A stretch of 64,000 nucleotides of DNA, taken from Flavobacteriales bacterium. GTDB taxonomy: Bacteria > Bacteroidota > Bacteroidia > Flavobacteriales_F > PHOS-HE28. The first letter of the stretch is position 1; the number at the start of each line of letters is the position of its first letter. Shown here one piece after another: positions 47,246-55,876 of the stretch. Position numbers and translations under genes: made by a program. The stretch spans positions 1 to 64,000 of the forward strand of contig JAGFIV010000095.1 of assembly GCA_024103275.1 (NCBI GenBank). The letters run 5' to 3'. The notes beneath the pieces were generated by a model that was given only the letters and a program-made list of their open reading frames with translations, was not told where the DNA came from and did no database searches.

Positions 47246-48418
47246 TCAACGGCTTCCGGCAAGCTTCACCTTGCCACGCGCCGGCAATGCGGCATGCAGC
47301 CATATCGTGCCGATGATGCCCGCGACCGTGGAGGCGAAGAGGATGGCCGTCTTGGAGGCCACCACCACCTCGGGGTCATCGAAGGCCAGCAACGTGATGA
47401 AGATGGACATGGTGAAGCCGATGCCGGCCAATGCGCCCGCCCCCATCAGTTGGACCCATTTGATGCCCGTGGGCAGCGCGGAGATCCCCAGGGAGATGGC
47501 CGCGAAACAGAAGAGGGTGATCCCCAACGGCTTGCCCACCACCAGGCCCAGGGTGATGCCCCAACCGTTGGAGGTGAACAGGTGGCCGAACCAGTCGTGC
47601 TCGAGGATGATGCCGGTGTTCGCCAGGGCGAAAAGGGGCAGGATGCCGAAGGAAACGGGTTTCTCCAGGGCATGCTCCAACCGCATGGAGTTGGAGTCGT
47701 GGCCCGCCCCGAAGGGAATGGCAAAGGCCGTGAGCACACCGGCCACCGTGGAGTGTACGCCCGAATGCAGCATGCAATACCACATCACCACGCCCAGGCC
47801 CAGGTATGGGGCAAGGTGCTTGACCTTCGCCTTGTTGATCACCAGCATGAGGGCAAGGATGCCCAGCGCCGCGCCCAGGTAGCCCCAGTGGATGTCCGTG
47901 GAATAAAAGATGGCGATGGTGAAGATGGCGCCCAGGTCGTCGATCACGGCCAAGGCGGTGAGGAAGACCTTCAGCGGTATGGGCACGCGGTCGCCCAGCA
48001 GGGCCATGATGCCCACGGCAAAGGCGATATCGGTGGCCATGGGGATGCCGGCCCCGGAATGGAAATGCGTGCCGTGGTTGAGCAGCATGTGGATGCCGGC
48101 CGGCACGATCATGCCCCCGAAGGCGGCGATCACCGGAAGGATGGCCTTCTTCCGCTCGGACAGCTCCCCCACATGGATCTCCCGTTTCAGCTCCAACCCC
48201 ACCATCAGGAAGAAGATGGCCATCAGGCCATCGTTGATCCAGAATTCCACGTTTTGTCCCGCCAAGGGATGGTGCCACAAGCCGAGATAGAGGTGCTGGA
48301 TCCCTGAGTTGGCCAGCAGCAGCGAGATCACCGTGCACAGGACCAGCACCACGCCAGCCGTGCGTTCGTTCTCCAGCAACTGGTGGTACAATTGGATCAC
48401 TTTCAGGGAAGCGGGCAT
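47246..48418 (-). CDS. nhaA: Na+/H+ antiporter NhaA
   Basis: A 390-residue inner-membrane antiporter with about 12 TM helices. The Na+/H+ site reads FLTALAVIDDLGAI (paired Asp corresponding to E. coli Asp163/164), with ATDIAFAVGIMALLG before it and GFTMSIFI near the end. It exports Na+ in exchange for two H+. The ATG at 48418 starts the family sequence (VIQLYHQLLENE), and the extension to 48538 is shadow. It is divergent from the CDF transporter gene. Confidence 0.95.
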   Translation of the reverse strand: MPASLKVIQLYHQLLENERTAGVVLVLCTVISLLLANSGIQHLYLGLWHHPLAGQNVEFWINDGLMAIFFLMVGLELKREIHVGELSERKKAILPVIAAFGGMIVPAGIHMLLNHGTHFHSGAGIPMATDIAFAVGIMALLGDRVPIPLKVFLTALAVIDDLGAIFTIAIFYSTDIHWGYLGAALGILALMLVINKAKVKHLAPYLGLGVVMWYCMLHSGVHSTVAGVLTAFAIPFGAGHDSNSMRLEHALEKPVSFGILPLFALANTGIILEHDWFGHLFTSNGWGITLGLVVGKPLGITLFCFAAISLGISALPTGIKWVQLMGAGALAGIGFTMSIFITLLAFDDPEVVVASKTAILFASTVAGIIGTIWLHAALPARGKVKLAGSR

Positions 48419-48555
48419 GCGATGGGGATAAGAAGCGGGTGCAAGATTAAGGAACGGGGCGCGGGCGGTCGGAGCGGCCAGGGTCGGCAGGCCAGTTGGC
48501 CGCGGCCTATGGCCCAATCGGCGTAGGCGGTCGTGCACATGCCTACTTTGGCCGC

Positions 48556-49542
48556 ATGGTTGCGGGCCGGGGAAACAGGAGAATGCAGGCGTGGGTGCTG
48601 GCCGTCGGCGTGCTGCTGATGCTGGTGAAGTTCGTCACTTGGCGGATCACGCGCAGCAATGCGGTGCTGAGCGATGCCCTGGAAAGCATCGTCAACGTGG
48701 TGGCCGCCGGCTTTGCCTTGTACAGCTTGACGTTGGCCGCCAAGCCCAAGGACCGCGAGCACCCTTATGGCCACGGCAAGGTGGAATTCATCAGCGCGCT
48801 GTTGGAGGGCAGCCTGGTGGCCGCGGCCGGGGTGATCATCATCTACCGGGCCACGGAGGCCCTGTTCACCGGCGTGGAGGTGCACAACATCGGCGTTGGC
48901 CTGGTGCTGGTGGCCGCCACCGGCGGGGTGAACCTGGTGATGGGGCTGATGTTGCGGAAGCAAGGCCGTCGCAGCCACTCGCTGACCATGGAGGCGGGCG
49001 GCGTGCACCTGCTGGCCGATGCCTGGACCACGGCGGCCCTTGTCGCCGGCCTGCTGGCCATCCGCATCACCGGCCTGCACTGGCTGGACAGCATGCTGGC
49101 GCTGGGCTTCGCGGTGCTCATCATTTGGCAGGGCGTGCGCATGGTGCGCCGCAGCGTGGGCGGCATCATGGACGAGACCGACATGGCCGTGGCGGCCGAG
49201 CTGGTGAAGATCATCGATGCGCACCGCAAGCCCGAGTGGATCGACATGCACAACTTCCGCGTGATCAAGTTCGGCAGCACCCTCCACATCGACTGCCATG
49301 TCACCGTGCCCTGGTATTTCACCGTGGAGGCGGGCCACCAGGAGATCTCCGAGCTGGCCGCGCTGGTGAAAAAGCACTCCGGCCGCGAGGTGGAGTTCTT
49401 CATCCACATCGACCCCTGCATTCCCCGCTCCTGCACGGTGTGCCAGCTCTACGACTGTCCCGTGCGGCAGAAACCCTTTGTGAGGCGCATGCCCTGGACG
49501 CTGGAAAGCGTGCTGGCGGACAGGAAACATGGAGTGGAATGA
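48556..49542 (+). CDS. Cation diffusion facilitator transporter
   Basis: A 328-residue CDF family exporter (Zn, Fe, Mn or Co). About five to six TM helices are visible. The metal site is SDALES in TM2 and HLLADAW (HxxxD) in TM5, with the KDREHPYGHGKVE loop between. The C-terminal cytoplasmic domain (IDAHRKPEWIDMHNF, LHIDCHVTVPW) ends in a Cys-rich segment (PCIPRSCTVCQLYDC) unlike most CDF proteins. The start is 48556, four bases after a TACTTTGG -7-like box, or Met10 at 48583. Confidence 0.9.
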   Translation: MVAGRGNRRMQAWVLAVGVLLMLVKFVTWRITRSNAVLSDALESIVNVVAAGFALYSLTLAAKPKDREHPYGHGKVEFISALLEGSLVAAAGVIIIYRATEALFTGVEVHNIGVGLVLVAATGGVNLVMGLMLRKQGRRSHSLTMEAGGVHLLADAWTTAALVAGLLAIRITGLHWLDSMLALGFAVLIIWQGVRMVRRSVGGIMDETDMAVAAELVKIIDAHRKPEWIDMHNFRVIKFGSTLHIDCHVTVPWYFTVEAGHQEISELAALVKKHSGREVEFFIHIDPCIPRSCTVCQLYDCPVRQKPFVRRMPWTLESVLADRKHGVE

Positions 49543-49760
49543 CCGAGGCGGGCTCCTTGGAAGGCTGATCCCAAGGTGATGTGCGATTCCCCGGACCGGG
49601 CCGCGGCGCTGGCCTGCCGCAAGGAATCCCGGCCCGTGGCACAGGAATGTCCGTGCACTGGGCAATGCGTCCCGTGCCCGGCTACGCCGGCACTACCGGG
49701 GCCCTGCTTTACCTTGACCCCGGACCGGTCATGCGGCCCGGTCAAGTTCCAGGCGTCCAC

Positions 49761-51149
49761 ATGGGCATGCGCTTCTTTCTGTACGTTCTGTCGGGCTTGC
49801 TGGCCCTCGCTGTGTTTGGCGTGCTGTTCAAGTTGTTGCAGAATGAACGGGCCTACCAGGGAACGCTGGGCAAGGTCAGCCGGAACTATGTCCGCAGCGG
49901 CGGCTGGGACGATTATGTGATCAAGCAGGAATCCGTCCCCTACGTGGCGCTGACCAATGAGAGCATCCTGTCCTGGGATGCGCCCATCTATCAATGCCTG
50001 AGCAAGGGCATGTACCGCCTGGAAAACGGCTGCTACAGCAACGTCCGCTCCGCGTTCTTTCCCTTGTTTCCCCTGCTCTGGAAGGTGACCCATGCCACGC
50101 CGATCGGCATGGCCTTGCTCAATTACTTCATCTTCCTGCTCTCCGTCTCCCTGCTGGCGATCCATTTGATGCCGGGACATGGCCTTGACCGCACCCTGGC
50201 ATTCGCCCTGTTGGTCACCGTCCCCTCCACGATCATCTACCACATACCGTACAGCGAGGCGCTGTTCCTGCTCACCATGACCATCGCTGTTGTCGGCCTT
50301 ATCAAGGGCCGGTATTGGATCTTCTTCCTCGGGGCTTTCCTGACGGCCATGGTCAGGCCCGCCACGGCATTCATCCTCATCGCCTTCCTGGCGGCCGACG
50401 CGATCGCCCTGCTGCGAGGTTCGGGCTTCCGCCCATTCATCAGGAATGCACTCCTCCACGGTCTTCCGTTCCTCGCGGGCTACATCACCGTCTTCCTCAT
50501 CCAGTACCTGTACTCAGGGTCGTGGGACATCATGCGGGAAGCACAGCAATACTGGGCCGGCGGCCCCCGGCGCTTCACCTCCATTTCCGATTGGTCGGTG
50601 GAGGGGTTCGGCATGAATTCGTTCGCGATCTTCTTCATCGCGCTGCCTGCGGCCGCATTCACGCTCTTTTCCCTGGTCCGGCCAAGGCGCGGGCAGGCGG
50701 AAGCCCGGGAGCGTCCGATGGAAGATTACCTGCTGCTCGTTTCGGCCATCTACATGGCAGGCCTGCTGCTGTTCACCGTACTCACCTCCGGCGGGAACCT
50801 CCATGGTTTTTTCCGGTTCACCATGGCCACGCCGCTATTCTACATCGGTGCGTTCATCCTTTTGGGCCGTTCCCGGGAGGTCCGCCCGGCCGCCATCGCC
50901 ATCGTCCTTGGTATTCTGTCCACGCTCTTGTTCTCCTTCCTGCAGGTGGTTGAATACGGCGGCGACCGGTCACAATTCGCCTTCCTGGGGCTTTATCTGC
51001 TTGTGGCCTCCTTCCTTTTTCTCGGTCTTGGCCACAAGCTGCCGCGCCCGGCCAAACTTCCCATTTGCCTGATGATCGTGTCCGGCAACATTTTGTGGAA
51101 CACTTACCTGTTCAACATCTTCCTCAGCAACGGTTGGATCTTCACGTAA
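49761..51149 (+). CDS. Multi-pass membrane protein, mannosyltransferase-like
   Basis: A 462-residue integral membrane protein with about 10-11 TM helices. A first lumenal loop carries LSWDAPIYQCLSKGMY and SAFFPLFPLLWK, the WDA...FFP...P layout of PIG-V/GPI-mannosyltransferase-like GT-C enzymes. It then shows PYSEALFLL, GAFLTAMVRPATAFI and FRFTMATPLF. It probably transfers a sugar from a polyprenyl donor to a lipid or protein. The start at 49761 (MGMRFF) is chosen from a frame that opens at 49581. The preceding 218 bp contain a possible TACCTTGA box only. Confidence 0.75.
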   Translation: MGMRFFLYVLSGLLALAVFGVLFKLLQNERAYQGTLGKVSRNYVRSGGWDDYVIKQESVPYVALTNESILSWDAPIYQCLSKGMYRLENGCYSNVRSAFFPLFPLLWKVTHATPIGMALLNYFIFLLSVSLLAIHLMPGHGLDRTLAFALLVTVPSTIIYHIPYSEALFLLTMTIAVVGLIKGRYWIFFLGAFLTAMVRPATAFILIAFLAADAIALLRGSGFRPFIRNALLHGLPFLAGYITVFLIQYLYSGSWDIMREAQQYWAGGPRRFTSISDWSVEGFGMNSFAIFFIALPAAAFTLFSLVRPRRGQAEARERPMEDYLLLVSAIYMAGLLLFTVLTSGGNLHGFFRFTMATPLFYIGAFILLGRSREVRPAAIAIVLGILSTLLFSFLQVVEYGGDRSQFAFLGLYLLVASFLFLGLGHKLPRPAKLPICLMIVSGNILWNTYLFNIFLSNGWIFT

Positions 51150-51221
51150 CCGTCCGGGCTGAAGCTGGCGTTCCCGTGGGATCATGCCGGCCGGCAGCCG
51201 CGATGCGGCCGGACCCCGCAT

Positions 51222-51248
51222 CCAACAAAAAAGCCCCTCACGGGGCTT
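51222..51248 (-). terminator. Terminator after tRNA-His
   Basis: On the minus strand AAGCCCC pairs with GGGGCTT around GTGA, followed by TTTTGTT. It lies 11 bases downstream of the tRNA. Confidence 0.75.
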
Positions 51249-51259
51249 CTTGTTTCCTG

Positions 51260-51334
<75 letters not shown>

Positions 51335-51408
51335 ATTTCGTCCGGCACGGATGCCAAACGGGCCGCAAATATAATCCCGGTGGCCTGCCCACGTTACTTT
51401 GCGCTTGC

Positions 51409-52566
51409 ATGCACATCCTCGTCCTGCCCAAATGGTATCCGGGGCTGCCGGACCCGCAGCTGGGCGACTTCATCCGCAAGCAGATGTTGGCCGTGGCCTT
51501 GCAACACCAGGTGAGCGTGGTGCATGTCTGCGCGGTGGACGGCCTGGGGGAGGCGCGCCGCCAAGAGCTCGACACGGGGTCCGGCGCCTGGGAGCTGCAT
51601 GCGTATTACCGGCACAACCGCTCCCCCTGGGCCCCCCTGCGCAAGGCGATCAACCTCCGGCGCTACCGCAAGGCCACTGCCGCGGCGCTGGAAAGGTTGA
51701 TCCAGGAACGCGGGCGGCCGGACCTGGTCCATGCGCACATCCTCACACGGCCGGCCTTCACCGCATGGCTGCGGGCGCGCACGTGGGGCATCCCCTTCAT
51801 CATCAGCGAACAGGGCAGCACACACTTGAGAGGCACCTGGCAGCGCAAACACCCCCTGGCCAAATACATCGACCGTTTCCTGTGCCGCCAGGCAGCGGCC
51901 GTAACGGCCGTAAGCCCGCACCTGGCGGCGGCCTTGGAGAAGGCCGGGCTGGGCCGCCACCATGCCGTGGTGCCCAACGTGGTCCCCGGCATGGACCTGC
52001 CGCTCCCTCCTGCCGGACCGGCCAACCACTTCATGGTGGTGGCCGACCTGGTGGACGATGTGAAGAACGTGAGCGGCGTGCTGAACGCCTTGGCCTTGGC
52101 GCGTTCCATGGGCCATGACCTCCGGCTGGAGGTGATCGGCGGCGGGGCCGATGCAGAAAAGCTCCGCAGCCATGCGCGATCATTGGGCCTGGAGGACCAT
52201 GTGCGCTGGCGCGGGCGCCTGGCCCAATCCGAAGTGCGGCCGTTGATGGCCCGCACGGGCACGGTGGTCGTGAACAGCCGTTTCGAGACCTTCAGCGTGG
52301 TGACCGGCGAGGCGTTGGCCTGCGGCAAACCGGTGATCGCCACGCGCTGCGGCGGGCCGGAGGCTTTCATCACCCCGGTGAATGGGGTCCTGATCCCCGT
52401 GGGTGATGACCAGGCCCTCTGCGCCGCGCTGGTGCAAATGGCGGGTGAACACCGGCGCTACACGCCGGAAGCCATCCGCTCCAGCGTGGGCTCCCGCTTC
52501 AGCCCCGAGGCCGTGGCCCGGGGTTTCGACGAGGTGTACCAAAAGGCCGTTGGCCGTGGACGGTGA
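51409..52566 (+). CDS. Glycosyltransferase family 4
   Basis: A 385-residue GT-B fold glycosyltransferase. The N-terminus HILVLPKWYPGLPDPQLGDF is typical of GT4 enzymes for surface glycans, followed by DLVHAHILTRPAF and ISEQGSTHLRGTW in the acceptor domain. The nucleotide-sugar site is RFETFSVVTGEALACGKPVI, an E-x7-E motif. The sugar and acceptor are unknown. The start is 51409, seven bases after a TTACTTTG -7-like box. A flippase gene follows in TGATG overlap, so the two probably act on one polysaccharide. Confidence 0.9.
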   Translation: MHILVLPKWYPGLPDPQLGDFIRKQMLAVALQHQVSVVHVCAVDGLGEARRQELDTGSGAWELHAYYRHNRSPWAPLRKAINLRRYRKATAAALERLIQERGRPDLVHAHILTRPAFTAWLRARTWGIPFIISEQGSTHLRGTWQRKHPLAKYIDRFLCRQAAAVTAVSPHLAAALEKAGLGRHHAVVPNVVPGMDLPLPPAGPANHFMVVADLVDDVKNVSGVLNALALARSMGHDLRLEVIGGGADAEKLRSHARSLGLEDHVRWRGRLAQSEVRPLMARTGTVVVNSRFETFSVVTGEALACGKPVIATRCGGPEAFITPVNGVLIPVGDDQALCAALVQMAGEHRRYTPEAIRSSVGSRFSPEAVARGFDEVYQKAVGRGR

Positions 52567-53837
52567 TGCTGAAGGCGATCTCGGGCACGATCATCACGCG
52601 CATCATCACCACGGTGATGGGGCTGCTGGTATCGGTGATCGCGGGCCACCAATTGGGTGCGGAAGGGCTGGGCACCATCGGCCTGATCGTGCTGGGCATC
52701 ACCTTGGTGCGCCTGGGCATGGACCTGGTGGGGGGCAGCGCCTTGGTGTACTTGGTGCCCCGGGTCTCCTTGGCGCGCCTGTTGCCGCCCTGTTACGGTT
52801 GGGCGGTGGTGGCTGCTGTTGCGGGCTGGGGCATCATCGAACTGTTCCACCTTGTGCCGGCGGGCTATGGCGGGCATGTGGCCATGCTGGCCTTGTTGCA
52901 GGGCATCAGCGCCATCCACCTGAGCGTGCTGCTGGGCCAGCAGCGCATCCGTGGCAACAACTGGATCGCCGTGGCACAGTCCGTTGTGCTGGTGGTGGTG
53001 TTCGCCGCGCTGGCGCGCAGGGCGGGGAGTGATGCCCACGCCTTCGTGGATGCCGCGTATGCCTCGGCCACCACGGCACTGGTGCTGGGGACCTGGGCCA
53101 TCCGGCGTCGGGTACCGGTGGTGCGGCACACGCCGGTGGACGTACTGCGCATCCTCTTCCGGCAAGGCTTGTACATCCAGCTGGCCAATGGCACGCAATT
53201 GCTCAACTACCGCCTTTCGTACTGGCTCATCGAGAAATTCCGGGACACGGCGCAACTGGGCATCTACACCGTGGCCAACCAACTGGCCGAAGGGGCTTGG
53301 CTGGTGCCGAAAAGCCTGGCGATGGTCTTGTACAGCAAGATCAGCAACCTGCGGCAGATGGAGGTGCAGCGCAACCTCACCCTCTCTTTCCTGAAGCTGT
53401 CCATGGCGTGCGCCCTGGCCATCGTGCTGGTCCTGGTGCTGCTGCCGCCCGGGGTGTTCCAGTGGGTGTTCGGCCCCGAGGTCACGGGCATCACGCCCTT
53501 GGTCATGCTGCTGGTGCCGGGCATCCTGGGGATGGCGGCCTCCCAAGCCTACAGCCACTTCTTCAGCGGCACCGCGCGCAACGTGCACAACGTCATCGGC
53601 TCGGGGCTGGGCCTGGTGGCGACGGTGGGCCTGGGCCTGTGGCTCATTCCCCTCCACGGCCTTTCCGGCGCGGCCATCACCGCCACCTCGGCGTACTGCC
53701 TCAATGCCGTGTACCAGACCGTGGCCTTCATGCGCATCACCGGTGCGCGCTTCCGCGACCTGTGGCCCAACCGTGCGGATGGTCATCGGCTTCGCGAACT
53801 GTTGCGCGCAGGCTCCAGGCCCGACCGTGGGCGATGA
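52566..53837 (+). CDS. Polysaccharide flippase-like (MOP/Wzx) membrane protein
   Basis: A 423-residue protein with about 12 TM helices (MLKAISGTIITRIITTVMGL, AGHQLGAEGLGTIGLIVLGI and on), with the layout of oligosaccharide flippases of the MOP superfamily (ANGTQLLNYRLSYWLIEKF, LGIYTVANQLAEGAWLVPKS, GPEVTGITPLVMLLVPGIL). It should move lipid-linked sugar units across the inner membrane. Translation is coupled to the glycosyltransferase gene (TGATG). The tail is short and basic. It converges on the barrel-protein gene at 53871. Confidence 0.88.
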   Translation: MLKAISGTIITRIITTVMGLLVSVIAGHQLGAEGLGTIGLIVLGITLVRLGMDLVGGSALVYLVPRVSLARLLPPCYGWAVVAAVAGWGIIELFHLVPAGYGGHVAMLALLQGISAIHLSVLLGQQRIRGNNWIAVAQSVVLVVVFAALARRAGSDAHAFVDAAYASATTALVLGTWAIRRRVPVVRHTPVDVLRILFRQGLYIQLANGTQLLNYRLSYWLIEKFRDTAQLGIYTVANQLAEGAWLVPKSLAMVLYSKISNLRQMEVQRNLTLSFLKLSMACALAIVLVLVLLPPGVFQWVFGPEVTGITPLVMLLVPGILGMAASQAYSHFFSGTARNVHNVIGSGLGLVATVGLGLWLIPLHGLSGAAITATSAYCLNAVYQTVAFMRITGARFRDLWPNRADGHRLRELLRAGSRPDRGR

Positions 53838-53870
53838 AGGACCACCGCCCGCGCGGCGCACGCAGCCACC

Positions 53871-54830
53871 TCACTCCTGCCCGAAGCTGTATGTGAGCCC
53901 GGCCAGAAAGCGATCGCGGTTGGGCACCATGGCGGCACCCATGTCGTTGACCAATGCATGCTGCCAGGCCAGCTGCAGGCCCAGTTGCCGCCACCACACC
54001 TGCATGCCCAAGCTGCTGAACAACGTGTTGCCCCCGGTCGTGGGATCCGGCACGCCGTGCATCTCGTCCTCCAGCATGGTCTCCCCGTATACGCCTGCCG
54101 ATGGCAACAGGCTGACAGGCTTGATGGGGATGATGCGGAAGACCTCAGCCGTGAAGGTGCCCGCGTGGCCCATGCGGTGCCCGTCCGCCGCTTCGGTGTT
54201 GTAGCGCCCCACGGCACTGAGGCTTCCGCCCCAAGCCGTACTCCGTACCACATACTCCAGGCTCACCATGGGGTCCCAGGTGCCGGTGCCGGGCTGCAGG
54301 TCGTAGTCGAGCCGTTCGCCATGCTGCACCACGTCCGTGCGGCCCAAGGGTAGGCTTACGCCCAGGCCCACGGTGAAGCGGTGGCGGAGGCGCACCGTGT
54401 CCAACCCCGTGGTGGACGCAAACAACGCGTAGCGCGCGAGCAGTACGGGATCGCCCACGGCATAGAGGTCGGCGTGGGCCGCCCCGTTCACGGCTTGCAG
54501 GTTCTTCAGCAGGGGGATGCTGGCGGAAAGGCTGGCCCGGTCATTGATCCACACTTGTCCGCGCGCCTCCAGCACGGAATAGACCTCCACATATTCGGCC
54601 TGGGTCAGTTCGGGCGCACCGTGGCTGTGCCCGCCATGCTTGAGGATCCGTGTCTCCTCCACCGGCACCAGCAGGTCACCCCGGAGGTAGCGCATGCGGT
54701 ATTGCAGGCCGAAATTGTTGGCGTGGTCCTTGGGCTGCACGCCGAGCAGCAGGCCGCAACTGCACTGGTCGCAGGCCACGGAGGGCAGCGCAAAAAGCAC
54801 GAGCGCGCCCATCACGAAAAGACTCTTCAT
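53871..54830 (-). CDS. Outer-membrane beta-barrel-like protein with CDQCSCG motif
   Basis: A 319-residue secreted protein. The signal peptide ends ALPSVA and is followed at once by CDQCSCG, a CxxCxC cluster, then a His-rich loop (KHGGHSHG). Alternating aromatic/hydrophobic strands run to a terminal Phe-containing segment (RFLAGLTYSFGQE), as in outer-membrane barrels. Similar Bacteroidota proteins are labelled transporter or hypothetical. The Cys and His clusters near the mature N-terminus suggest metal contact. It is 61 bp downstream of the CHxxC protein gene on the same strand. Confidence 0.7.
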   Translation of the reverse strand: MKSLFVMGALVLFALPSVACDQCSCGLLLGVQPKDHANNFGLQYRMRYLRGDLLVPVEETRILKHGGHSHGAPELTQAEYVEVYSVLEARGQVWINDRASLSASIPLLKNLQAVNGAAHADLYAVGDPVLLARYALFASTTGLDTVRLRHRFTVGLGVSLPLGRTDVVQHGERLDYDLQPGTGTWDPMVSLEYVVRSTAWGGSLSAVGRYNTEAADGHRMGHAGTFTAEVFRIIPIKPVSLLPSAGVYGETMLEDEMHGVPDPTTGGNTLFSSLGMQVWWRQLGLQLAWQHALVNDMGAAMVPNRDRFLAGLTYSFGQE

Positions 54831-54891
54831 GGTTATTGAATGAAAGGTGGGACAAACGATGCAAAAGCCGTCCTGATGGACGTGGTTGCAT

Positions 54892-55263
54892 TCAGCACCA
54901 AGGCACCGTCGTCACCGGCCACGGATAACCCGCCAAGATGGAACCCGCCATTTCCACGCCAAGCTGCGTCGGCCCGCTTTCCGGCACGGACAGCGCCAAC
55001 GGCTCCTCAACGGGCAGTGTGTCGCCGATCCTCAATGACCGGATCTGGTCCGGCAGGTTGTGCTCCTGCGCCTTGGAGGTGGCCAACCGCTTGGCCAGTT
55101 GGCATTCCCCATGGCAGGTACGTTGCCCGTCCGGCACCATGCGTTGCACGCATAACTCGCGTTCCACGCGGCTGCGTTCCATCATGAAATCGGCCACGAT
55201 CCAACCGGGCGCGAATGTCACCGCCATGAAATGGACCAGGAGAAAAACAGCCAAGCCACGCAT
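54892..55263 (-). CDS. Small secreted/membrane protein with CHGECQLAK motif
   Basis: A 123-residue protein: a hydrophobic N-terminal signal or TM helix (LAVFLLVHFMAVTFAPGWIVADF), then ERELCVQRMVPDGQRTCHGECQLAKRL, and a variable C-terminus. The C-x~12-CHGEC-L-K pattern matches, from memory, a frequent but undescribed Bacteroidota family with the core CNGKC-L-K, often near TonB receptors. Three close Cys with His suggest metal or disulfide chemistry. First gene of the pair with 53871-54830, divergent from the TonB receptor operon. Confidence 0.7.
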   Translation of the reverse strand: MRGLAVFLLVHFMAVTFAPGWIVADFMMERSRVERELCVQRMVPDGQRTCHGECQLAKRLATSKAQEHNLPDQIRSLRIGDTLPVEEPLALSVPESGPTQLGVEMAGSILAGYPWPVTTVPWC

Positions 55264-55411
55264 CGGATCACCTTCCCAACAACACGCAGGTCAGCGCGAG
55301 GTTCATTTGCAGGGGCCCGCCATGGCCCTACTGCTTGGATGCCCGGACCGTTTTCCGGTTACGATCCATCCGGTGGCCCGGCCCTGTTGCCAAAGGTCGC
55401 ATGGCGGACGC

Positions 55412-55419
55412 TAAGTTTG
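55412..55419 (+). promoter_or_regulatory. -7 box TAAGTTTG before the receptor operon
   Basis: Exact TAnnTTTG, six bases before the ATG at 55426, in the 162-bp divergent gap. It predicts a near-leaderless operon transcript. Confidence 0.55.
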
Positions 55420-55425
55420 CACACG

Positions 55426-55785
55426 ATGCGGATGAGCCGAGCGCGCCTGACGGCCTTTTGGCTGCTGCTGCTGCCCATGGCCTTGGTGGTGGTGCCGCGC
55501 CAAGCGATGCACCATTGCGTGGTGGAAGCACAGGCGGAAGCCAATGGGCCTGCACCGGCCCAAGGCCATCACCACGGGGATGATGGCGGAACGACGGACG
55601 GCGCCCAGGTGCAGGCAGCTTGTGCGATCTGTCAATTGCATGTGATCCCGGCCGTGGCACCCGCACCGTCCATGCCCGGCCATGTGGAAGGCCTGGCCTG
55701 CCCCTTGCCGGTACTGGACATTGCCCATCCCCTGACGGCCCCGCGCCATTTGTTGGCCAACCGGGGCCCGCCAGCACGGGCCTGA
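55426..55785 (+). CDS. Small secreted His/Cys protein upstream of TonB receptor
   Basis: A 119-residue exported protein: signal segment LTAFWLLLLPMALVVVP, then MHHCVVEA, GHHHGDD and ACAICQLH, a C-x2-C-x2-H cluster. A Pro/Ala-rich tail follows. The layout recalls DUF2946-type small proteins found with copper-linked TonB receptors in Proteobacteria, though the match is only by pattern. The start at 55426 is set by the promoter box, and in-frame codons back to 55231 precede it. The receptor gene follows after 91 bp. Confidence 0.7.
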   Translation: MRMSRARLTAFWLLLLPMALVVVPRQAMHHCVVEAQAEANGPAPAQGHHHGDDGGTTDGAQVQAACAICQLHVIPAVAPAPSMPGHVEGLACPLPVLDIAHPLTAPRHLLANRGPPARA

Positions 55786-55876
55786 TCCCGGCCGCAATGG
55801 CCGGGCCGCACCGCTTCCGGTGCCTGCCTTGCCTGCAAGGCCCGTTTCCATTTTTCTTCCCAGGAATTGCTTCCCG

